DNA from: Actinocorallia populi
GTDB lineage: Bacteria > Actinomycetota > Actinomycetes > Streptosporangiales > Streptosporangiaceae
Assembly: GCF_002995495.1 (NCBI RefSeq)
Contig: NZ_PVZV01000007.1
Location: 124,001 to 188,000, forward strand
Direction of reading: 5' to 3'
Length of the DNA stretch: 64,000 bases
A program made the position numbers and the translations under genes. The notes under the pieces were generated by a model. That model worked only from the letters and a program-made list of their open reading frames with translations. It had not been told where the DNA came from and searched no databases. Positions 17,741-26,840 of this stretch are shown piece by piece (the stretch's first letter is position 1; every line of letters begins with the position of its first letter).

Positions 17741-19342
17741 ATGCTGCTTCCAGGAGGGCGCTGTGCAGGCGCTCCGCCGATCGGCCTCGCGGACGGGTGG
17801 AGCGTGGAGCGGCTCACGGGCCCGAGCAGGCTGTTCGGCGCGAACGGCCTGCGCACCGGCGCCGACGGGCGCGTCTACGTGGCGCAGGTGACCGGCAGCC
17901 AGATCAGCGCGCTCGACATCGAGACCGGGGCACTGGAGGTCGTCAGCGCCAGGGGCTGCGACATCGTCGCGCCCGACGACCTGGCCTTCGGCCCCTCGGG
18001 CGAGCTCTACGCCACCGAGGTCATGGACGGGCGGGTGAGCGTGCGCGGCGCCGACGGCCGCACGCGGGTGCTGCGCGACGACGTTCCGTGCGCGAACGGC
18101 ATCACCGTGCACCGGGGCCGGTTGTTCGTCAACGAGTGCCGCAGGGACGGGCGCCTGCTGGAGCTGGACCCGAACGGCGGCGCGCCCCGCGTGATCCTCG
18201 AGAACCTGGCGCTGCCCAACGCCATGGAGGTGGGACCCGACGGCCTCCTGTACTACCCGGTGATGGGCACCAACGACATCTGGCGGGTCGACCCGGACGG
18301 CGGCGCGCCCGAACGGGTCGCGGGCGACCTCGGCGTCCCCGACTCGGTGAAGTTCGACGCGCGAGGCCGCATCGTCTCCACGCAGATCATGACCGGCGAG
18401 GTGCTGCGCATCGATCCGCGCAGCGGCGAGCGCACCGTCCTGGCCCGCCTGTCCCCCGACCTGGACAACCTCACCTTCGTCGGCGACCAGCTGTTCGTCT
18501 CCCATCTCACCGGCCGGATCACGGAGGTCCTGGAGGACGGCCGGACCCGCTCGACGCTGCCGGGCGGCTTGAACTGGCCGCTCGACCTGACGGTGGGACC
18601 CGACGGATCCCTCTACGTCGCCGACGGCATGTCCGTGCAGGTGATTCCGCCCGGCGGCGAACCGCGGACGCTCGCCCGGCGCTCCACTCCGGGATACCCC
18701 GGCTACCTCCGCGGGATGACCGCCGTCGCGGCGGGCGAGCTCATCGCCACCACCTCCTTCGGCGAAGTGGTCCGCTACCTGCCCGGAGAGCACCGAAGCG
18801 AGGTGCTGGCCGAGGGGCTCGACCAGCTCTACGGGGTGGAGGTCGCCCCGAGCGGGGCCGTGGTGACCGCGGAGCTCGGCACGGGCCGCGTGTTGTCCGT
18901 CCGGCCCGGCGGCCGGGTGGAGGAGCTCGCCACCGGTCTCAGTGAACCGCGCGGTGTGGCGTTCGGCCCGGACGGGGCGTGCCTGGTCTCCGAATCGGGT
19001 ACCGGACGAATCCTCTCGATCACCGGCTCCGGCACCGACACACTGGTGGACGGGCTGCGGGACCCGCACGGGATCCTCGTGCGCGGCCGGCGGCTTTACG
19101 TCGTCGACGCCGCCCTCAAAGCGGTGATCGGTTTCGATCTCGACACCGGGGCCCGGCACGTCATCGCCCGCGACCTGCCGGTGGGCTCCCCGCCCGGCGT
19201 GACCCCCAGGCCGCTGCGGGGGATGCCGCTCTTCTCCGGACCCCAGGGGCCCTTCGCCGGCATCGCCGCCGGACCGGACGGATCGCTCTACCTCTCCGCC
19301 GACGGCGAGGGCGGCGTTCTGGTGCTTCGCGAGACGGCCTGA
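17741..19342 (+). CDS. SMP-30/NHL-repeat beta-propeller protein
   Basis: A 533-residue protein built of repeated propeller blades such as GLRTGADGRVYVAQ, DDLAFGPSGELYATEV, NAMEVGPDGLLYYPV, DLTVGPDGSLYVAD and RGVAFGPDGACLVSESG. It resembles SMP-30/gluconolactonase and strictosidine-synthase-like proteins, which act as lactonases or metal-dependent hydrolases. It could hydrolyse a lactone or ester intermediate of the neighbouring catabolic pathway, but this is an inference. The ATG at 17741 was chosen from GGGAG upstream. A better Shine-Dalgarno before a GTG at 17763 is out of frame. A kinase gene follows 65 bp later. Confidence 0.75.
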   Translation: MLLPGGRCAGAPPIGLADGWSVERLTGPSRLFGANGLRTGADGRVYVAQVTGSQISALDIETGALEVVSARGCDIVAPDDLAFGPSGELYATEVMDGRVSVRGADGRTRVLRDDVPCANGITVHRGRLFVNECRRDGRLLELDPNGGAPRVILENLALPNAMEVGPDGLLYYPVMGTNDIWRVDPDGGAPERVAGDLGVPDSVKFDARGRIVSTQIMTGEVLRIDPRSGERTVLARLSPDLDNLTFVGDQLFVSHLTGRITEVLEDGRTRSTLPGGLNWPLDLTVGPDGSLYVADGMSVQVIPPGGEPRTLARRSTPGYPGYLRGMTAVAAGELIATTSFGEVVRYLPGEHRSEVLAEGLDQLYGVEVAPSGAVVTAELGTGRVLSVRPGGRVEELATGLSEPRGVAFGPDGACLVSESGTGRILSITGSGTDTLVDGLRDPHGILVRGRRLYVVDAALKAVIGFDLDTGARHVIARDLPVGSPPGVTPRPLRGMPLFSGPQGPFAGIAAGPDGSLYLSADGEGGVLVLRETA

Positions 19343-19407
19343 GCGGGTCTCCCCACATTCGACAGGGGCCCATAGAGAGTTCCACACCTGAATCACGAAC
19401 GAAAGGC

Positions 19408-20466
19408 ATGTCGGTGAACCCGCAGGTCGACATACCCACCCGCCTTGAAGATCTCCTGTCCCCGAAATGGCTCAGCGCGGCTCTCGGAACACGTTTTCCC
19501 GGGATCGCGGTCACCGCCGCCACCCCTGGCCCCATGGTCAACCGGATGTCGGCCAACCTGCGCTTTCGCATCGAATGCGCGGACGGGCTCCCGGAAGGGC
19601 TGCCCCCTCATCTGCACGCCAAGGGCTATTTCACCGAGGCCAGCCGGATGACCCGCGGCACCGGCGTGTCGGAGGTCCGCTTCTACCGGGACCTGGCGGC
19701 CGGGACGGGGATGCGCACCCTGCGCAACATCTACGCCGACCTCGATCCGGCGACCCACGACAACGTGCTCATCACCCAGGACGCGATCGCCGAAGGCGCC
19801 GTGTTCCTCGACGCCCACAGCGAGTACACCCCCGATCAGGCCGCCGAGAGCCTGGCGGAACTGGCGAAACTCCACGCCGCCACCTGGTGCGACCCCGCGG
19901 TGGGCGCCTCCTCGTGGCTGGGCAAACGGCTGGGGATCCATCTCGAGAGGCGCGGGCTGAAGGAGATCAGCGGCAACTTCGACGGCCCCGTCGGGGCGGG
20001 TGTGCCCGAGGAGGCGCGCGACGCGCGGCGCCTCGTCGAGGCGTACCGGGCGCTCGACGTCCTGGCGGCGGACGAGTCACCCTGGTGCGTCATCCACGGC
20101 GACGCCCACATCGGCAACCTCTACCTCGACGGCGGGGGCCGGCCGTGCTTCGCGGACTGGCAGCTGGTGAAGCGGGGCCCGTGGTACCTCGACGTCGGCT
20201 ACCACATCGCGAGCGCCCTGACGATCGCCGACCGCCGGAAGTCGGAACGCGACCTCCTCCACCACTACCTCGACCGGCTGCGCGCTGGCGGCGTCGACGC
20301 GCCCGGCGGGCAAGACGCATGGCGGGGATTCCGCCTGGGCATCGTCCACGGTTTCTTCCTGTGGTCGATCACCCTGAAAGTCGACCCCGGCATCACGAGC
20401 GTGCTCCAGGCGCGCCTCGGAACGGCGGTGGCCGACCACGACTCCTTCGCCGCTCTCGGTGTCTGA
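19408..20466 (+). CDS. APH-fold phosphotransferase (ecdysteroid-kinase-like)
   Basis: A 352-residue kinase-like protein. It has the catalytic loop VIHGDAHIGNLYLD, the metal motif CFADWQLVKRGPWYLDVGYHIAS and an upstream lysine region HLHAKGYF. This variant of the APH superfamily is common in actinomycete lipid and terpenoid catabolic clusters and is distinct from drug-resistance enzymes. The substrate is unknown. The ATG at 19408 follows GAAAGG. It forms a unit with the propeller gene and ends at a strong terminator facing the TetR gene. Confidence 0.75.
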   Translation: MSVNPQVDIPTRLEDLLSPKWLSAALGTRFPGIAVTAATPGPMVNRMSANLRFRIECADGLPEGLPPHLHAKGYFTEASRMTRGTGVSEVRFYRDLAAGTGMRTLRNIYADLDPATHDNVLITQDAIAEGAVFLDAHSEYTPDQAAESLAELAKLHAATWCDPAVGASSWLGKRLGIHLERRGLKEISGNFDGPVGAGVPEEARDARRLVEAYRALDVLAADESPWCVIHGDAHIGNLYLDGGGRPCFADWQLVKRGPWYLDVGYHIASALTIADRRKSERDLLHHYLDRLRAGGVDAPGGQDAWRGFRLGIVHGFFLWSITLKVDPGITSVLQARLGTAVADHDSFAALGV

Positions 20467-20468
20467 AA

Positions 20469-20507
20469 GCCCTGTCCGGGCAGGCGTTCGCCTCGCCCGG
20501 ACAGGGC
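20469..20507. terminator. Bidirectional terminator hairpin
   Basis: A perfect 13-bp stem, GCCCTGTCCGGGC with GCCCGGACAGGGC. The 13-base loop region can itself pair (AGGCG/CGCCT). It lies between the convergent kinase and TetR genes. Confidence 0.85.
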
Positions 20508-20544
20508 CGTTCCCCGAAAAGGAGTCCTGCCGGACCCCCAAAGG

Positions 20545-21228
20545 TCAATGGACGCCGAACGACCTCAGGCAGAAGGACATCAGGCGGTCGGCCACCTCGT
20601 CCGCGTCCTCATGCGACGTCGCGAACGCGTAGTGGTGGTAGACCGACATGACGAGCTTCATCACCAGCCACGCGTCGGCGGCCGGGTCGGCCGAGCGCAG
20701 CTGCCCCGCGGCCGCCGCGGCGCGCAGTTCGCGCTCGATGAGGTCGGCGAAGAGCTGGTTCGCCCGCGACATCTCCTCGGGGAACAGCTGGTACAGCCGC
20801 CAGTGCTCGGCGGTCATGAACTTCGGGCCGACCGGGTTGAGGTTGCCGCGCAACGAGTCGAGCGCGATGGTCATGAGGAAGCGCAGCCGGGCGAGCGGGT
20901 CGGGCAGGTCGCGGACCGACCTGTCCACCCGGGTGGTCCACTCGGCCAGCAGCTCCTCGAAGAGGGCGAGGAGCAGGTGGTCCTTGCTGGAGAAGTGCCG
21001 GTAGAAGGTCTGCAGCGCGACCCCGGCCTCGGCCGCCAGCTCCTGGGTGGTGAAGGAGGTGCCCTTGGCCTCGATCAGCCGCCGGGCGGCCTGGACCATG
21101 ACCATGGCCTGCTGCACGGTGCGGTCGCGGGACCGCCGCACGGCGGGAGACCGGTCGGCGGCCCGGTCGGCCCAGGCCCGCTGCGGGTTCCCGGACGCAG
21201 CGGGGGCCGTCTCTCGAGAGTCGCTCAT
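20545..21228 (-). CDS. TetR-family regulator of the catabolic region
   Basis: A 227-residue TetR protein. The N-terminal helix-turn-helix is ARRLIEAKGTSFTTQELAAEAGVALQTFYRHFSSKDHLLLALF, followed by an all-helical ligand domain. The ATG at 21228 was chosen over a longer low-complexity frame to 21498. It lies next to the P450/CoA catabolic operon and is the only classical regulator in the 17.7-36.3 kb block, so it is the best candidate to bind the GTAGAAC sites at 17.65 and 29.71 kb. The ligand is unknown, perhaps an acyl-CoA intermediate. Confidence 0.85.
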   Translation of the reverse strand: MSDSRETAPAASGNPQRAWADRAADRSPAVRRSRDRTVQQAMVMVQAARRLIEAKGTSFTTQELAAEAGVALQTFYRHFSSKDHLLLALFEELLAEWTTRVDRSVRDLPDPLARLRFLMTIALDSLRGNLNPVGPKFMTAEHWRLYQLFPEEMSRANQLFADLIERELRAAAAAGQLRSADPAADAWLVMKLVMSVYHHYAFATSHEDADEVADRLMSFCLRSFGVH

Positions 21229-21350
21229 GTCGTCGGGTCGCTTCCGTCCTCGTGTTCCGGCTCCGTCGTCGTGCTGCAGCAGTGAGGCGGATGGGCTGCC
21301 CAGGAGGCTTCGGTGACCATCATAGTTTCCGTCGACCGGCCGGCGGAGCC

Positions 21351-21382
21351 GCGGCCGCCGGCGCCGGAGCGCCGGCGGCCGC
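21351..21382. terminator. Operon-end hairpin
   Basis: A perfect 14-bp stem, GCGGCCGCCGGCGC with GCGCCGGCGGCCGC, closed by a CGGA loop. It is placed just after the DUF385 gene, so it ends the long minus-strand operon running from 29688 to 21405. Confidence 0.8.
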
Positions 21383-21404
21383 GACGGCCCCGATCCCTGC
21401 GGGC

Positions 21405-21839
21405 TCAGCGCGGGCTGAGGACGACCACCGGGATCACCCGCTGCGTGCGGGCCTGGTAGGCGTCGTAGTTGGGCCACACCTCGGTCATGATCCTCCACAG
21501 CCGCGGCTTCTCGGCGTCCGAGGCGGTGCGTGCCGTGACCGGAAGGTGATCCGCCTTGACCTGGATCTCGGCTTCCGGCGTCTGCCGGAGGTTCAGGTAC
21601 CAGGCGGGGTGCCTCGGTGCTCCGCCCGTGGACGCGACCACCAGGTGGTCGTCGCCGTCACGGCCGTAGATCAGGGCCGAGGTGCGCGGTTCGCCGGTCC
21701 GCCGCCCCCTCGCGGTCAGCAGCAGGACCGGCACGCCGTTCCAGAGGTGGCCGATCTCGCCGTCGGTCTCCCGGTAGCGGGCTATGTGCTCGGCGCCCCG
21801 CAGCGAGAGGTCGGGGGCCCGGTAGTGCGGCTCGGTCAT
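21405..21839 (-). CDS. Deazaflavin (F420)-type nitroreductase, DUF385
   Basis: A 144-residue split-barrel protein of the Ddn/DUF385 family: VPVLLLTARGRRTGEPRTSALIYGRDGDDHLVVASTGGAPRHPAWYLNLRQTPEAEIQV, with the typical WPNYDAYQARTQRVIPVVVL ending. Members bind F420 and reduce quinones, nitro groups or enoates. It is the last gene of the P450 operon and may reduce a pathway intermediate. The ATG at 21839 (MTEPHYR) is set by AAGGA seven bases upstream, and the adjacent ATG at 21842 is equally possible. Confidence 0.85.
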   Translation of the reverse strand: MTEPHYRAPDLSLRGAEHIARYRETDGEIGHLWNGVPVLLLTARGRRTGEPRTSALIYGRDGDDHLVVASTGGAPRHPAWYLNLRQTPEAEIQVKADHLPVTARTASDAEKPRLWRIMTEVWPNYDAYQARTQRVIPVVVLSPR

Positions 21840-21849
21840 CATCACGTCC

Positions 21850-23097
21850 TTATCCGAAGACGACGGGGATCTCGGTGGCACCGCGCTCGTACATGCCGAT
21901 GAAGCGCGGAGGCTCGGCGTGCGGATCGAGCCGGAGGTTCGGGAGCCGGTCGAGCAGGGCGCCGATCCCGACCCGCATCTCCGCCCGTGCCACGTGCATG
22001 CCGAGGCAGACGTGGGCGCCCCCGCCGAAGGCGAACGACGGCCGCACCCGCCGGGTGATGTCGTACTCGTCCGGGCGCTCCCACCGGGCCGGGTCGCGGT
22101 TCGCCGCGCCCACGCACAGGTGCAGGACGGATCCCGCGGGCAGGCGCACGCCGTGGAAGTCGACGTCGCGGGTCACGAAGCGGGAGAACATCGGGTCCGT
22201 GGGCGTCCAGCGCAGCGACTCCTCGATCGCCGGCCCGAGGAGGCCGCGGTCCGCCCGGACCGCCTCCAGCACGTCGGGCCGCTGCAGCAGGGCCGAGAGC
22301 GTGATGCCCATCTGCTTCCAGGTGGTGCCCGACCCCGCCGTCAGCAGGAGCATCGCGAACGAGTGGATCTCGGCGTCGGAGAGCCGCTGGGTCGCCCCCT
22401 CCTCGTCGGTCAGCTCGGCCTCCACCAGCACGCTGATCAGGTCGTCCTGGGGCGACTCGCGCCGGGCCGCCACGATGGGCCGCAGGATCCGCACGAACTC
22501 CTCGGGCTCGCGCAGGGCGGCGCGCAGCGCCAGCGCCCGGTCCACCGGGACGCCGAAGCTCCCGGTGATCGTCAGGATCGGGATCGCCGCGCAGAAGTCC
22601 ACGTTGAGCTCGGCCCGGCCCTCTGCGGCGAACCCGTCGATCAGATCGTGGACGGCCTCCTCGATCCAGTTGGTGATCCACCACCGGGCCTTGGCCGGGA
22701 CGAACGACGGCTGGACGAGCGCCCGGTGGCGGCGGTGCCGGGCGCCGCCCATCGAGATCATGCTGTTGCTCGCGCTCAGCGTCCCGTCGTTCAGGTCGAC
22801 CGGCCTCGGCGAGGACGCGAAGGTCTCCGGATCGCGGTACGCGTCGGCGCACGCCGCGTAGCCGAATACCGAGAAGTGCGGCCGGTCGGGAAAGGGGAGC
22901 CCCATGAACACCGCCGGCCCGGGGTACCCGGTGAGCTCGTGCACCACGCCGGGGTGCACCGGCGCCTGCTCGCGCAGGCGGTGCCAGGCGGGGTAGGGAT
23001 CGTCCTCGTATCCGCCGCCGACCTCCGCGTGGTAGGAGCCGCGCAGATTGAACAGCTGCCGCACGCGTTCGCGGTCGAGAGTGGGAGTGGTACTCAT
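21850..23097 (-). CDS. Cytochrome P450
   Basis: A 415-residue soluble bacterial P450. The I-helix is LLLTAGSGTTWKQ, the K-helix ExxR is in EESLRW, and the heme loop FAFGGGAHVCLGMHVAR carries the ligand Cys364. It is a monooxygenase that needs electrons from a ferredoxin, and a 3Fe-4S ferredoxin is encoded two genes upstream in the same operon. A ferredoxin reductase is not nearby. The role is probably hydroxylation of the compound degraded by this operon, before or after CoA activation. The substrate is unknown. Confidence 0.92.
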   Translation of the reverse strand: MSTTPTLDRERVRQLFNLRGSYHAEVGGGYEDDPYPAWHRLREQAPVHPGVVHELTGYPGPAVFMGLPFPDRPHFSVFGYAACADAYRDPETFASSPRPVDLNDGTLSASNSMISMGGARHRRHRALVQPSFVPAKARWWITNWIEEAVHDLIDGFAAEGRAELNVDFCAAIPILTITGSFGVPVDRALALRAALREPEEFVRILRPIVAARRESPQDDLISVLVEAELTDEEGATQRLSDAEIHSFAMLLLTAGSGTTWKQMGITLSALLQRPDVLEAVRADRGLLGPAIEESLRWTPTDPMFSRFVTRDVDFHGVRLPAGSVLHLCVGAANRDPARWERPDEYDITRRVRPSFAFGGGAHVCLGMHVARAEMRVGIGALLDRLPNLRLDPHAEPPRFIGMYERGATEIPVVFG

Positions 23098-23102
23098 TCG
23101 GG

Positions 23103-23879
23103 TCACCTCGCTACGTAGCCGCCGTCGACCGGCAGCAGAACGCCGGAGATGTTCGCCGCGCGGTCCGAGACCAGATAGACGGCGGCCTCGGCGCAGTCCT
23201 CGGCGGTGATCGGACGTCCGAGCGGGTGGTTGGCGCCCACCCGCGCGACCGCCTCCTCGCTGCCCGCCAGCCCTCCCGCCGCCATGAAGTTCGTGAAGGG
23301 CATGCCCGCCGGGCAGATGGCGTTGGCCCGGATGCCGAACGGCGCTCCCTCGATCGCCACCGCGCGGGTCAGCTGGTGCACGCCGCCCTTGGTCCCGCCG
23401 TAGACCGATCCGCCCCAGGCGACGAGTCCGGCGACCGAGCCCGTGTTGAGGATGACACCGCCGCCGCCCTGCCGCTTGAACTGCAGCACGGCGTGCTTGC
23501 ATCCGAGGAAGACCCCCCGGAGGTTGACGGCGACCAGGCGGTCGAAGTCCTCAACCGTGTGCTCCTCCAGTGAAGCGCCCAGCCGCGGTGTCGGGATGCC
23601 GACGTTGTTGAAGACGACGTCCAGGCGGCCGAACCGCTCCACCGCCTTGGCGATGGCGGCCGCCACGTCTTCCTCCCGCGACACGTCGCACTCCGCGGCG
23701 GCGGCCGTGCCGCCGGCCGCCTCGATCACGCGTACCGCCTCCTTGGCCCCCGCCGCGTCGATGTCGGCGCACACCACGCGTGCGCCCTCCTCGGCGAAGC
23801 GCCGGGCCGTCACGAGCCCCACGCCGGAGGCGGCGCCCATGACCACGGCGGTCCTGCCGTCGAGCAGCATGCTCGTCAT
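23103..23879 (-). CDS. Short-chain dehydrogenase/reductase
   Basis: A 258-residue classical SDR. The NAD(P) motif is GAASGVG near residue 16, with the acidic CADID suggesting NAD preference. NNVG, the catalytic Ser region NTGSVAG and YGGTK (Tyr-x3-Lys) are all present, and a C-terminal SGVLLPVDGGY closes it. It would oxidise an alcohol to a ketone or the reverse, plausibly the P450 product. The ATG at 23879 overlaps the ferredoxin stop (ATGA). P450 follows five bases later. Confidence 0.9.
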   Translation of the reverse strand: MTSMLLDGRTAVVMGAASGVGLVTARRFAEEGARVVCADIDAAGAKEAVRVIEAAGGTAAAAECDVSREEDVAAAIAKAVERFGRLDVVFNNVGIPTPRLGASLEEHTVEDFDRLVAVNLRGVFLGCKHAVLQFKRQGGGGVILNTGSVAGLVAWGGSVYGGTKGGVHQLTRAVAIEGAPFGIRANAICPAGMPFTNFMAAGGLAGSEEAVARVGANHPLGRPITAEDCAEAAVYLVSDRAANISGVLLPVDGGYVAR

Positions 23880-24100
23880 GCTCCCGTCCCTTCCTCTTCT
23901 GCGGAGTCCAGCAGGCGCAGGGCTCCGGTAGGACACGCCTCCACCGCTTCGGCGACCACCTCCAGCGGGTCGCCGATCGGGGAGAGAACGACCGCCTTCG
24001 TCTTCTCGTCGTGCGTGAAGGCGCCCGGTGCGTGGGCGATGCACACTCCGGTGCCCATGCACCGGGCGCGGTCGACGACGACGGCTGGTTGCGCGGTCAA
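23876..24100 (-). CDS. 3Fe-4S ferredoxin
   Basis: A 74-residue ferredoxin of the P450-partner type. Cys14 and Cys20 lie in CMGTGVC and the third cysteine in EACPTGAL. Three cysteines with a Gly in the usual fourth position indicate a 3Fe-4S cluster. It should pass electrons to the P450 encoded two genes downstream in the same operon. The ATGA overlap with the SDR gene couples their translation. Confidence 0.9.
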   Translation of the reverse strand: MTAQPAVVVDRARCMGTGVCIAHAPGAFTHDEKTKAVVLSPIGDPLEVVAEAVEACPTGALRLLDSAEEEGTGA

Positions 24101-24101
24101 C

Positions 24102-25307
24102 TCAGGCCTCGGTGAGGACGGGGGGCTCGGCCGGAGTGAACCGGTACAGCCGCTCGGCGTTGCCCCGCAGGACCTTGTACTGGACCTCGGGAGACAGCGG
24201 GCTGACGAGTTCCTTCGCCTTCTGGATGCAGTTCGGCCAGGTCGAGTCCGAGTGCGGGTAGTCGGTCTCGCACATGATGTTGTCCTCGCCGATCTCGGCG
24301 ATGCTGGCGATGCCGTGCTTGTCCTCGATGACGCATCCGAACACGTGCGCGCGGAACGTCTCGCGGATGTCGAGCGTGTCGAGGTCGACGCCGCCGCCTC
24401 CGGCGTGCGTCTGGAACCTCCCGCCGCGCTGGACCCAGTGCCGCTGCTTGTCCAGGACCTGCTCGGCCCGCTCCAGGAAGTAGGGCATCCAGCCGACCTC
24501 GCCCTCGGACAGCGCGATCTTCAGGTTCGGGAAGCGCTGGAACATCCCGCTGAAGATCCAGGACAGCATGGTGCCGGAGGTGCGCATGGCGCCCCAGGCC
24601 AGGTTGGCCATGAACGGCGCGTCCTCCGAGATCTTGGGGAGCTGGGAGGAGGAGCCGACGTGCATCGACACGACCATCTCCAGCTCGTCGGCCGCCGCCA
24701 TCACCGGGTCCCAGTACCCGTTCGGGTCGTGGATGGTGGGCAGGCCGAGCGGCTCGGGGTTCTCGGAGAACGCGAAGGTCGTGGCGCCCTTGGCGGCGCA
24801 GCGCTCCAGCTCCCGGACCGCCAGCCGCGGGTCCCACAGGGGGATGAGGACGAGCGGGATGTAGCGGCCCGGGGCGGAGCCGCACCACTCCTCGATCATC
24901 CAGTCGTTGTAGGCCTTCAGGCACACCAGGCCGAACTCCCGGTCGCCGGCCTCCATGAACATCTGCCCGCAGAACCGGGTGATGGTCGGGAAGCACAGGG
25001 AGGCCAGGATCCCTGCGCGGTCCATGTCCGCCAGGCGTGCCTTCGGGTCGTAGCAGCCCGGCCGCATCTCGCTGTAGGGCAGCGGCTCGGGGCTGAACTC
25101 CTCCTTGGACTTGCCGGCGACGGCGGACAGGCCCGAGCTGGGGAAGCGCTTGCCGTCGTAGACCCAGGCCTCCCCCTTGTCGTCCTTCACGATGCGGGGG
25201 GCCCGGTCCCGGTCGGCCGCGGGGACCCTGCTGGTCCACAGGTGGGGCGGTTCCAGGATGTGGTCGTCGACCGAGATCATCCAGTCGAGGTTCGGCTCGG
25301 ATGCCAT
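24102..25307 (-). CDS. Amidohydrolase-family (ACMSD-like) protein
   Basis: A 401-residue TIM-barrel amidohydrolase of the COG2159 type. It begins ISVDDHILEPPHLW, where DDH replaces the usual metal HxH. It has VSMHVGSSSQLP, then SEGEVGWMPYFLERA and the distal Asp in ETDYPHSDSTWP. Relatives are decarboxylases or C-C hydrolases of aromatic and terpenoid degradation. Within this operon it may decarboxylate or cleave a ring-opening product. The ATG at 25307 was chosen to follow GGAGCG. The ferredoxin gene begins two bases after its stop codon. Confidence 0.8.
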   Translation of the reverse strand: MASEPNLDWMISVDDHILEPPHLWTSRVPAADRDRAPRIVKDDKGEAWVYDGKRFPSSGLSAVAGKSKEEFSPEPLPYSEMRPGCYDPKARLADMDRAGILASLCFPTITRFCGQMFMEAGDREFGLVCLKAYNDWMIEEWCGSAPGRYIPLVLIPLWDPRLAVRELERCAAKGATTFAFSENPEPLGLPTIHDPNGYWDPVMAAADELEMVVSMHVGSSSQLPKISEDAPFMANLAWGAMRTSGTMLSWIFSGMFQRFPNLKIALSEGEVGWMPYFLERAEQVLDKQRHWVQRGGRFQTHAGGGGVDLDTLDIRETFRAHVFGCVIEDKHGIASIAEIGEDNIMCETDYPHSDSTWPNCIQKAKELVSPLSPEVQYKVLRGNAERLYRFTPAEPPVLTEA

Positions 25308-25333
25308 GGTGGTCGCTCCGTTCTCAGAGGTGG

Positions 25334-26803
25334 TCAGCGGAATTCGCCGATGAGGATGTGCTTGACTTCCTGGAAGGCGCGGATGCCCTCGGGTCCGCGT
25401 TCGCGGCCGAGTCCGCTCTGCTTGTAGCCGCCGCTGGGGGCGTAGGCGCTGTACATGCCGGTGTTGACGTTGACCGCGCCGGTGCGCAGCCGGCGGGCGA
25501 CGGCAGTCGCGGTGGCGGTGTCGGAGCCGTAGACCTGGCCGGAGAGCCCGTAGTGGCTGTCGTTGGCGATCCGGACGGCGTCGTCGAGATCGCGGTAGCC
25601 CAGCACGCCGATGACCGGCCCGAAGATCTCCTCGCGCGCGGCGGGGTTGTCGTTGTCCGGCAGGTCCAGGACGGTGGGTTCGAAGTAGTGGCCCCGGTCG
25701 AGCCCGGGCGTGCGCCTCCCGCCGGTGACGACGGCGGCGCCGTGGTCGGTGGCGAGCGCGGTGTACCGCTCGACGCGCTCGAGCTGGGCGGCGCTGATGA
25801 CCGGGCCCAGGGTGGTGGCCGGGTCGGTGGGCGGGCCGACGACGAGCGAGGAGTAGGCCTTCGCCACCGCCTCCAGCACCTCGTCCTTGCGCTCTCGGGG
25901 GACGAGCATGCGGGTGGCGGCGACGCACGCCTGGCCCGCCGTGGCGGCGACGACCGCGACCGCGGCGGCGGCCGCCCGGTCGACCGCGTCGGGCAGGTGG
26001 ATCTGCGCGGACTTGCCGCCGAGTTCCAGCGCCACCCGTTTCACCGTGGGCGCGGCCTGGGCGAGGATCCGACGGCCGACCGTGGTGGATCCGGTGAAGG
26101 AGACCATGTCGACCGCCGGGTGGGTGGTGAGCAGCTCGGCTCCGGCCGCGCCGCCTTCCACCACGACGCTCAGGACGCCCGGCGGGATCCCGGCGGCCTC
26201 GGCCGCGGCGGCGATCGCCAGCGAGGAGATCGGCGTGAGCGGGCTGGGCCGCAGCACCACCGAGTTGCCCGCCATCAGCGCCGGGGCGAGCTTCTGCAGC
26301 GCCATGATGATCGCGCCGTTGTAGGGCGTGATCGCGGTGACGACGCCCACCGGCTCGTGCCGGCGCACGCTCAGCGCCACCCTGCCGCGCACCAGTTCGT
26401 CGACCGGGACGGGGTTGGTGTCCTCGTGCGGCATGGACAGGTAGAGGTCGAGGGTGCCGCGCGCCACCGCCATGCCGGCGAGGAACTGCGCCCGTTCCGC
26501 GAAGGCGGGGGGCTGTCCCGCCTCGGCGACCATCGTGGCGACGAGTTCGGCCCGGTTCGCCTCGAGGTGGTCGAGGAGGGCGGAGAGCACCTTGGCCCGG
26601 TCGGCGGGCGAGGCGTCGGCCCACACGCCGGAGTCGAAGCTGCGGCGTGCCTCCAGGACCGCCCGTTCGACCTGGGCGAGGGGGGTGGCGGACAGCTCGG
26701 CCACCTGGGTTTCGTCGGCGGGGTTCTCCACGGGGAGGGCTTCGTCGCCCTCCACCCACTCGCCGGCCACGTATGAGAGCCGCTGCGGGATGATGTCTGC
26801 CAC
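25334..26803 (-). CDS. NAD(P)-dependent aldehyde dehydrogenase
   Basis: A 489-residue aldehyde dehydrogenase. It has the cofactor region SFTGSTTVGRRI, the general-base Glu in LELGGKSAQI, the nucleophilic Cys in GQACVAATRM, EEIFGPVIGVL and a GGYKQSGLGRERGPEG ending. It oxidises an aldehyde to the acid, fitting between an alcohol-oxidising SDR and CoA activation steps. It lies in the middle of the minus-strand catabolic operon, 26 bp before the amidohydrolase. Confidence 0.92.
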   Translation of the reverse strand: MADIIPQRLSYVAGEWVEGDEALPVENPADETQVAELSATPLAQVERAVLEARRSFDSGVWADASPADRAKVLSALLDHLEANRAELVATMVAEAGQPPAFAERAQFLAGMAVARGTLDLYLSMPHEDTNPVPVDELVRGRVALSVRRHEPVGVVTAITPYNGAIIMALQKLAPALMAGNSVVLRPSPLTPISSLAIAAAAEAAGIPPGVLSVVVEGGAAGAELLTTHPAVDMVSFTGSTTVGRRILAQAAPTVKRVALELGGKSAQIHLPDAVDRAAAAAVAVVAATAGQACVAATRMLVPRERKDEVLEAVAKAYSSLVVGPPTDPATTLGPVISAAQLERVERYTALATDHGAAVVTGGRRTPGLDRGHYFEPTVLDLPDNDNPAAREEIFGPVIGVLGYRDLDDAVRIANDSHYGLSGQVYGSDTATATAVARRLRTGAVNVNTGMYSAYAPSGGYKQSGLGRERGPEGIRAFQEVKHILIGEFR

Positions 26804-26840
26804 GGGTGTCGGGGCCTTCCTTGTATCGGGGTCGGGGGCG

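Noticed and set aside
17763-17765. GTG with a strong AGGAGG as the start of the propeller gene
   Set aside because: It is out of frame with the propeller repeats. Using it would need a frameshift for which there is no other sign.
24015-25427. 470-codon plus-strand frame across the amidohydrolase gene
   Set aside because: The composition is that of an antisense shadow. The minus strand encodes recognisable amidohydrolase and ferredoxin.
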